The notes under the pieces: generated by a model
The model's input: the letters and a program-made list of their open reading frames with translations, nothing else
Databases searched by the model: none
Told to the model about the DNA's origin: nothing
Made by a program: the position numbers and the translations under genes
Shown here: positions 15,695-18,233 of the stretch, in pieces
How positions within the stretch are numbered: position 1 is the first letter of the stretch
Layout: each line of letters starts with the position of its first letter
Assembly: GCA_964633815.1 (NCBI GenBank)
Contig: CAZWHW010000032.1
Location: forward strand, 1-18,233
Length of the DNA: 18,233 nt
Reading direction: 5' to 3'
Source: CALKZN01 sp964633815
GTDB taxonomy: Bacteria; Pseudomonadota; Gammaproteobacteria; Arenicellales; Arenicellaceae

Positions 15695-16486
15695 GTGCGA
15701 TTATTAATTGATATTGGCAATACTCGGATTAAATGGCTGCTGATTCAGGGTTCAGAAAAGCTTCCGCAGACAGTTCAAGCTAAAGCCATTACGCATCACC
15801 AGAAGTTTAATGTTGCTATTGAGGAGTGTTTTGGCTCTGAGAGTGAGTTTGCTCAACTAATGTCGACATTATTAGTCAGCAGTCCTACGGAGGTTTTAGC
15901 GAGTAATGTTGCAGGTGAGCAGGCAAAGGCTGCTTTGTTTGATTTTTCAAAAAAAAATTGGCATAAAGAGGTTTATTTTTCGAAGGTTGAAAGAGAACGG
16001 TTGGGTATCAGAAATTCTTATGCTGTTTTATCTGAACTTGGAGTCGATCGTTGGATGGCTGTACTTGGTGCTAGACAGGTTTTTCCGCAAGATGCTGTAA
16101 TTATTATTAATTGTGGAACGGCAATGGTTGTTGACGTGTTAAATGCGGACAATAACTTTTTAGGCGGTGCTATTTTGCCAGGTTTTCAATTGGCAGCAAA
16201 ATCGTTATCAAGAGCGGATGGCATTAATAGATTTGAAGCTGCTCCAATTAAGAAATTAGTGGGTGTTCGTACCAGCGAGTGTGTTCAATTAGGCGTAATA
16301 TCCGCTTGTGTTGGTGGTGTCGAATTCATGGTTGAAAAAATCAGGCAAGAGCTAGACGGTGAATTAGTAAACATTTTAATTAGTGGTGGTGCTGCTGAGC
16401 TCTTTCTAGGTGCAACTAGCTTAGAATGTGAGTATGATGCAAATGTTGTTATGCGAGGGTTAAACAGGATAATAGAATGCGAGTGA
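15695..16486 (+). CDS. coaX: Type III pantothenate kinase
   Basis: CoaX phosphorylates pantothenate, the first step of coenzyme A synthesis. It belongs to the ASKHA fold family and is unrelated to CoaA. Numbered from the GTG at 15695 (263 residues), it begins RLLIDIGNTRIKW with the phosphate-binding aspartate at D6. It then shows GVDRWMAVLGARQ with D118, INCGTAMVVD, LGGAILPGF and ISGGAAELF. The frame also opens at TTG codons at 15680 and 15689. I prefer the GTG because the protein then starts as other family members do and a TGAGGTG lies eight bases upstream. It is between birA and a SPOR-domain gene, overlapping the latter by 10 bases. Confidence 0.93.
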   Translation: MRLLIDIGNTRIKWLLIQGSEKLPQTVQAKAITHHQKFNVAIEECFGSESEFAQLMSTLLVSSPTEVLASNVAGEQAKAALFDFSKKNWHKEVYFSKVERERLGIRNSYAVLSELGVDRWMAVLGARQVFPQDAVIIINCGTAMVVDVLNADNNFLGGAILPGFQLAAKSLSRADGINRFEAAPIKKLVGVRTSECVQLGVISACVGGVEFMVEKIRQELDGELVNILISGGAAELFLGATSLECEYDANVVMRGLNRIIECE

Positions 16487-17208
16487 TAATTTTAATTGCT
16501 GCTTTTTTTTTGCTAGGAAATGTAGTGTTATATTTGCTGCCGACAGATATCGAGACCAGTAACTTACGATATGCAAGTGATCCAGAAATTAATTATGAAG
16601 AGATTCGTTTTTTGCTTGACGAGCAAGCAGTTACAGAAGTTGTCAATCTTCCTGATTCGTCTAGTTTACCTGGGCAACAAGGGCAGGAAGAACAAGGTCA
16701 GGAAGATGGTTCAGTTGCTACGCTGAGCAGTGTTAATCAATGTTTTCGCATTGGGCCTTTTTTACGTGAAACGCGGGTTAATGCGGCAAGTAAGCATTTA
16801 TCAGATCTTTCTATTTCTTATGATTTGATTAAACGTCAGCCTACTAGAGTAATAGCGTCAAGGGTTTTTGTGGGTCCCTTTACTGGAGCATCGGAAGCGG
16901 TTGCAGCTCGCAAAAAATTGACAGAGAGTGGTATTAGTGATCATTTTCACAGACGTGATGCAGATGGTGCTTATATCGTTTCCTTGGGGATTTATTCAAA
17001 GTCTGCATCAGCGTCAGCATTGCAGTTGAAATTTCGAGAAAAAAATATTGCTGCACATATTCGTGAAGAAAATACACAATTGCCTAAAAATTATTGGCTT
17101 GAATTGGTGTCATCGACTTCAGAAGCTCAGATCGCTTCTCTTGATGGAATTGATTGGGGAGAGAGTTCTGTAAGTGCAGGTCTGCAGCAGTGTCAAACTA
17201 GTGCATAA
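16477..17208 (+). CDS. SPOR-domain protein, membrane-anchored
   Basis: This 243-residue protein has one N-terminal membrane segment (about 3-21), a Gln/Glu-rich linker around 60-78 with the pattern GQQGQEEQGQEDG, and a SPOR-like domain at about 125-197. The domain shows SRVFVGPFTGASEAVAARKK and GAYIVSLGIYSK, the paired beta-alpha-beta pattern of peptidoglycan-binding SPOR modules. A half-similar CFRIGPFLRE occurs earlier, at about 89-98. SPOR domains bind denuded glycan at division sites, but a specific partner cannot be named. The ATG lies inside the last codons of coaX, which implies translational coupling. A protein in the same place between coaX and the tRNA-tuf cluster occurs in Pseudomonas as I remember it. 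The C-terminal 40 residues match nothing I know. Confidence 0.85.
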   Translation: MRVIILIAAFFLLGNVVLYLLPTDIETSNLRYASDPEINYEEIRFLLDEQAVTEVVNLPDSSSLPGQQGQEEQGQEDGSVATLSSVNQCFRIGPFLRETRVNAASKHLSDLSISYDLIKRQPTRVIASRVFVGPFTGASEAVAARKKLTESGISDHFHRRDADGAYIVSLGIYSKSASASALQLKFREKNIAAHIREENTQLPKNYWLELVSSTSEAQIASLDGIDWGESSVSAGLQQCQTSA

Positions 17209-17278
17209 AACTTTTTCTTTGTTTGATATAAGTTCACTATAAAAACATCAAGAAAAGGCATTTTTTTTATTTTTGCAG

Positions 17279-17307
17279 TTGCGCAATGATAATTCTAACC
17301 ATAAAAT
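17279..17307 (+). promoter_or_regulatory. Promoter of the tRNA(-tuf) operon
   Basis: TTGCGC (17279-17284) and TAAAAT (17302-17307) are separated by exactly 17 bases. They are followed at once by GCGCGC, a G+C discriminator typical of stringently controlled stable-RNA promoters. Transcription would start near 17314, about ten bases before the first tRNA. Confidence 0.65.
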
Positions 17308-17324
17308 GCGCGCTCGTTTGGTAG

Positions 17325-17400
17325 GCCACCATAGCTCAGTTGGTAGAGCAACTGATTTGTAATCAGTAGGTCGTGGGTTCAAATCCCTCTGGTGGCTCCA
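17325..17400 (+). tRNA. thrU: tRNA-Thr (anticodon TGT)
   Basis: The 76-base gene folds as a full cloverleaf. The acceptor GCCACCA pairs with TGGTGGC, followed by discriminator T and an encoded CCA. The D arm is TAGCTCAGTTGGTAGAGC, the anticodon stem ACTGA/TCAGT with loop TTTGTAA, and the T loop TTCAAAT. Anticodon TGT reads ACA threonine codons. It is the first tRNA after the promoter, matching E. coli thrU in position and anticodon. Confidence 0.97.
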
Positions 17401-17434
17401 AACGGCATTACAAAGATTATCCTTCTTTAATATT

Positions 17435-17519
17435 GGTGGGGTGGCCGAGTGGTTAAAGGCGACGGACTGTAAATCCGTTCTCTCTGAGTACGCTGGTTCG
17501 AATCCAGCCCCCACCACCA
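17435..17519 (+). tRNA. tyrU: tRNA-Tyr (anticodon GTA)
   Basis: This 85-base gene has the long variable arm expected of bacterial tRNA-Tyr. The acceptor GGTGGGG pairs with CCCCACC, followed by discriminator A and CCA. The anticodon stem ACGGA/TCCGT carries loop CTGTAAA, anticodon GTA at 17469-17471. The T arm is GCTGG/CCAGC with loop TTCGAAT. Confidence 0.97.
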
Positions 17520-17633
17520 TTAAATGCTTTAATGATATTGAGATGTCGGCTAAATTACTGGTTGTTGAGAACGGTTGCTCAAATCTTTAGCTGTCTATAC
17601 TATAGTAATGATGCAGCTGAAAATTTTTGTTAA

Positions 17634-17707
17634 GCGGGTGTAGTTCAACGGTAGAACCTCAGCCTTCCAAGCTGATGGTGTGGGTTCGATTCCCATCACC
17701 CGCTCCA
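17634..17707 (+). tRNA. glyT: tRNA-Gly (anticodon TCC)
   Basis: This 74-base gene has acceptor GCGGGTG paired with CACCCGC, discriminator T and encoded CCA. The anticodon stem TCAGC/GCTGA carries loop CTTCCAA, anticodon TCC, reading GGA and GGG. The 114-base gap before it is the longest within the cluster and contains a TATACT (17596-17601) that could be a weak internal -10. Confidence 0.97.
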
Positions 17708-17779
17708 TTTTATTTCTTTGATAATGTATTTATAGCTCTGCGGTTGGAACTCTAATTGGATTTGATTGCAAATTAGTTA

Positions 17780-17855
17780 GCCCACATAGCTCAGTCGGTA
17801 GAGCACTTTCTTGGTAAGGAAGAGGTCACCGGTTCAATTCCGGTTGTGGGCACCA
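17780..17855 (+). tRNA. thrT: tRNA-Thr (anticodon GGT)
   Basis: This 76-base gene has acceptor GCCCACA paired with TGTGGGC, discriminator A and encoded CCA. The anticodon stem CTTTC/GGAAG (one G-T pair) carries loop TTGGTAA, anticodon GGT, reading ACC and ACT. It is the last tRNA before tuf, as thrT is in E. coli. Confidence 0.97.
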
Positions 17856-18178
17856 GTTCTCCCTTTCTTATATACTTTGTGTAATAGTTAATGCGTACGT
17901 AATAGCTATGAGTTTGGAAATGGAGCATGTATTTGTGAAGTATTGCTGGATAATTTCACTTATTTAAGGGAGTTACTAATAAAAGATGGAATTTGGCATG
18001 AAAGAAGGGTGATATAAAATCTATTAAATTCGGCTTAATTTCCTGAGGAAATAGTTGTATTTGTTTGTCAAATGAGTATGATGCACATCTATTTTCGACT
18101 GCTGTGGACACTAGGAAGCAGTAAGTCAAAAACCTGTTTTAAATATAATCAACTATTTGACCGTTTGAGGTTAATTTT
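17856..18178 (+). other. tuf leader / tRNA-tuf spacer
   Basis: These 323 bases between the last tRNA and tuf hold no gene of note. They contain a candidate sigma-70 promoter (17993-18020) and a short hairpin, ATTTCC-TGA-GGAAAT, at 18038-18052. The tuf ribosome binding site lies near 18167-18170. No terminator is evident after the tRNA, so read-through from the tRNA promoter is possible. Confidence 0.55.
17993..18020 (+). promoter_or_regulatory. Candidate internal promoter for tuf
   Basis: TTGGCA (17993-17998) and TAAAAT (18015-18020), spaced by 16 bases, each match the sigma-70 consensus at five of six positions. This would give tuf a transcript separate from the tRNA operon with a leader of roughly 150 bases. 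Confidence 0.5.
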
Positions 18179-18233
18179 ATGTCTAAAGAAAAATTTGAAC
18201 GTAGTAAGCCGCATGTAAATGTGGGCACAATTG
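18179..18233 (+). CDS. tuf: Elongation factor Tu, 5' fragment
   Basis: Only the first 18 codons fall in the window. They read MSKEKFERSKPHVNVGTI, the highly conserved EF-Tu N-terminus leading into the GTPase domain (E. coli: MSKEKFERTKPHVNVGTI). EF-Tu carries aminoacyl-tRNA to the ribosome. A GAGG sits eight bases before the ATG. The gene is cut by the window end, not broken. Its place after Thr-Tyr-Gly-Thr tRNA genes identifies it as the tufB-type locus. Confidence 0.97.
   Translation, partial: MSKEKFERSKPHVNVGTI

Noticed and set aside
16100..16150. CoaX reads INCGTAMVVD where many members have an aspartate before CGTA
   Set aside because: The position is not invariant; as I recall, Bordetella Baf has VASFGTATTID. 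The other key aspartates (D6, D118) are present, so an inactive enzyme is not indicated.
17248..17520. Minus-strand frame whose translation begins MVVGAGFEPAYSERTDLQS
   Set aside because: This is the familiar spurious protein made by translating the antisense strand of tRNA genes; it runs across tRNA-Tyr and tRNA-Thr here.
17598..17607. TACTATAGTA palindrome with TATACT as a possible promoter before tRNA-Gly
   Set aside because: The best -35 (TTGCTC) is only 15 bases away, so I do not list it as a separate promoter.
1..18233. CRISPR arrays, insertion sequences, phage genes, toxin-antitoxin or defence systems
   Set aside because: No regularly spaced repeats, transposase, integrase or recognised defence gene was found; all long frames are accounted for by housekeeping or transport genes.

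Overview
The window reads as an ordinary chromosomal stretch of an AT-rich gammaproteobacterium (about 40% G+C by eye). Two arrangements support this. The right end has tRNA-Thr(TGT), tRNA-Tyr(GTA), tRNA-Gly(TCC), tRNA-Thr(GGT) and then tuf, the same order as thrU-tyrU-glyT-thrT-tufB of Escherichia coli. The genes just before it, birA-coaX-SPOR protein, match the order I recall from Pseudomonas. A single-subunit ATP sulfurylase (Sat) in place of CysDN and a type II dehydroquinase suggest a marine or sulfur-associated lineage (Thiotrichales/Arenicellales-like), but that placement is a guess.

Layout from left to right. (1) 11-3429, minus strand: recQ helicase, then an exported DUF3179 protein. 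(2) 3430-3821: a 392-base divergent intergenic region with an extended -10 promoter facing the aro genes and a perfect 18-bp palindrome. (3) 3822-7347, plus strand: aroG-aroE-aroB-aroQ, encoding the four enzymes that take phosphoenolpyruvate and erythrose 4-phosphate to shikimate. (4) 7441-9090, plus strand: sat, then a small ArsC/Spx-family thiol protein, with inverted repeats at the ends of aroQ and sat and a terminator-like hairpin before the small gene. (5) 9115-12952: two divergently transcribed SLC13-type permeases, each with an inserted pair of TrkA_C-like domains. (6) 12994-13449: a small unrecognised lipoprotein. (7) 13632-14771, minus strand: ispG of the MEP isoprenoid pathway. (8) 14871-17208, plus strand: birA, coaX and a SPOR-domain protein, the last two overlapping. 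(9) 17279-17855: a stable-RNA promoter and four tRNA genes. (10) 17856-18233: the tuf leader and the first codons of EF-Tu, cut by the window edge.

The genes fall into metabolic blocks: aromatic precursor synthesis, sulfate activation with possible anion uptake, isoprenoid synthesis, and biotin attachment plus CoA synthesis, followed by translation genes. No mobile element, CRISPR array, phage gene or defence system was seen. I found no clear candidate for a new system. The points most worth a second look are the 18-bp palindrome, the divergent permease pair beside sat, the unrecognised lipoprotein and the repeated AT-rich hairpins at gene ends.
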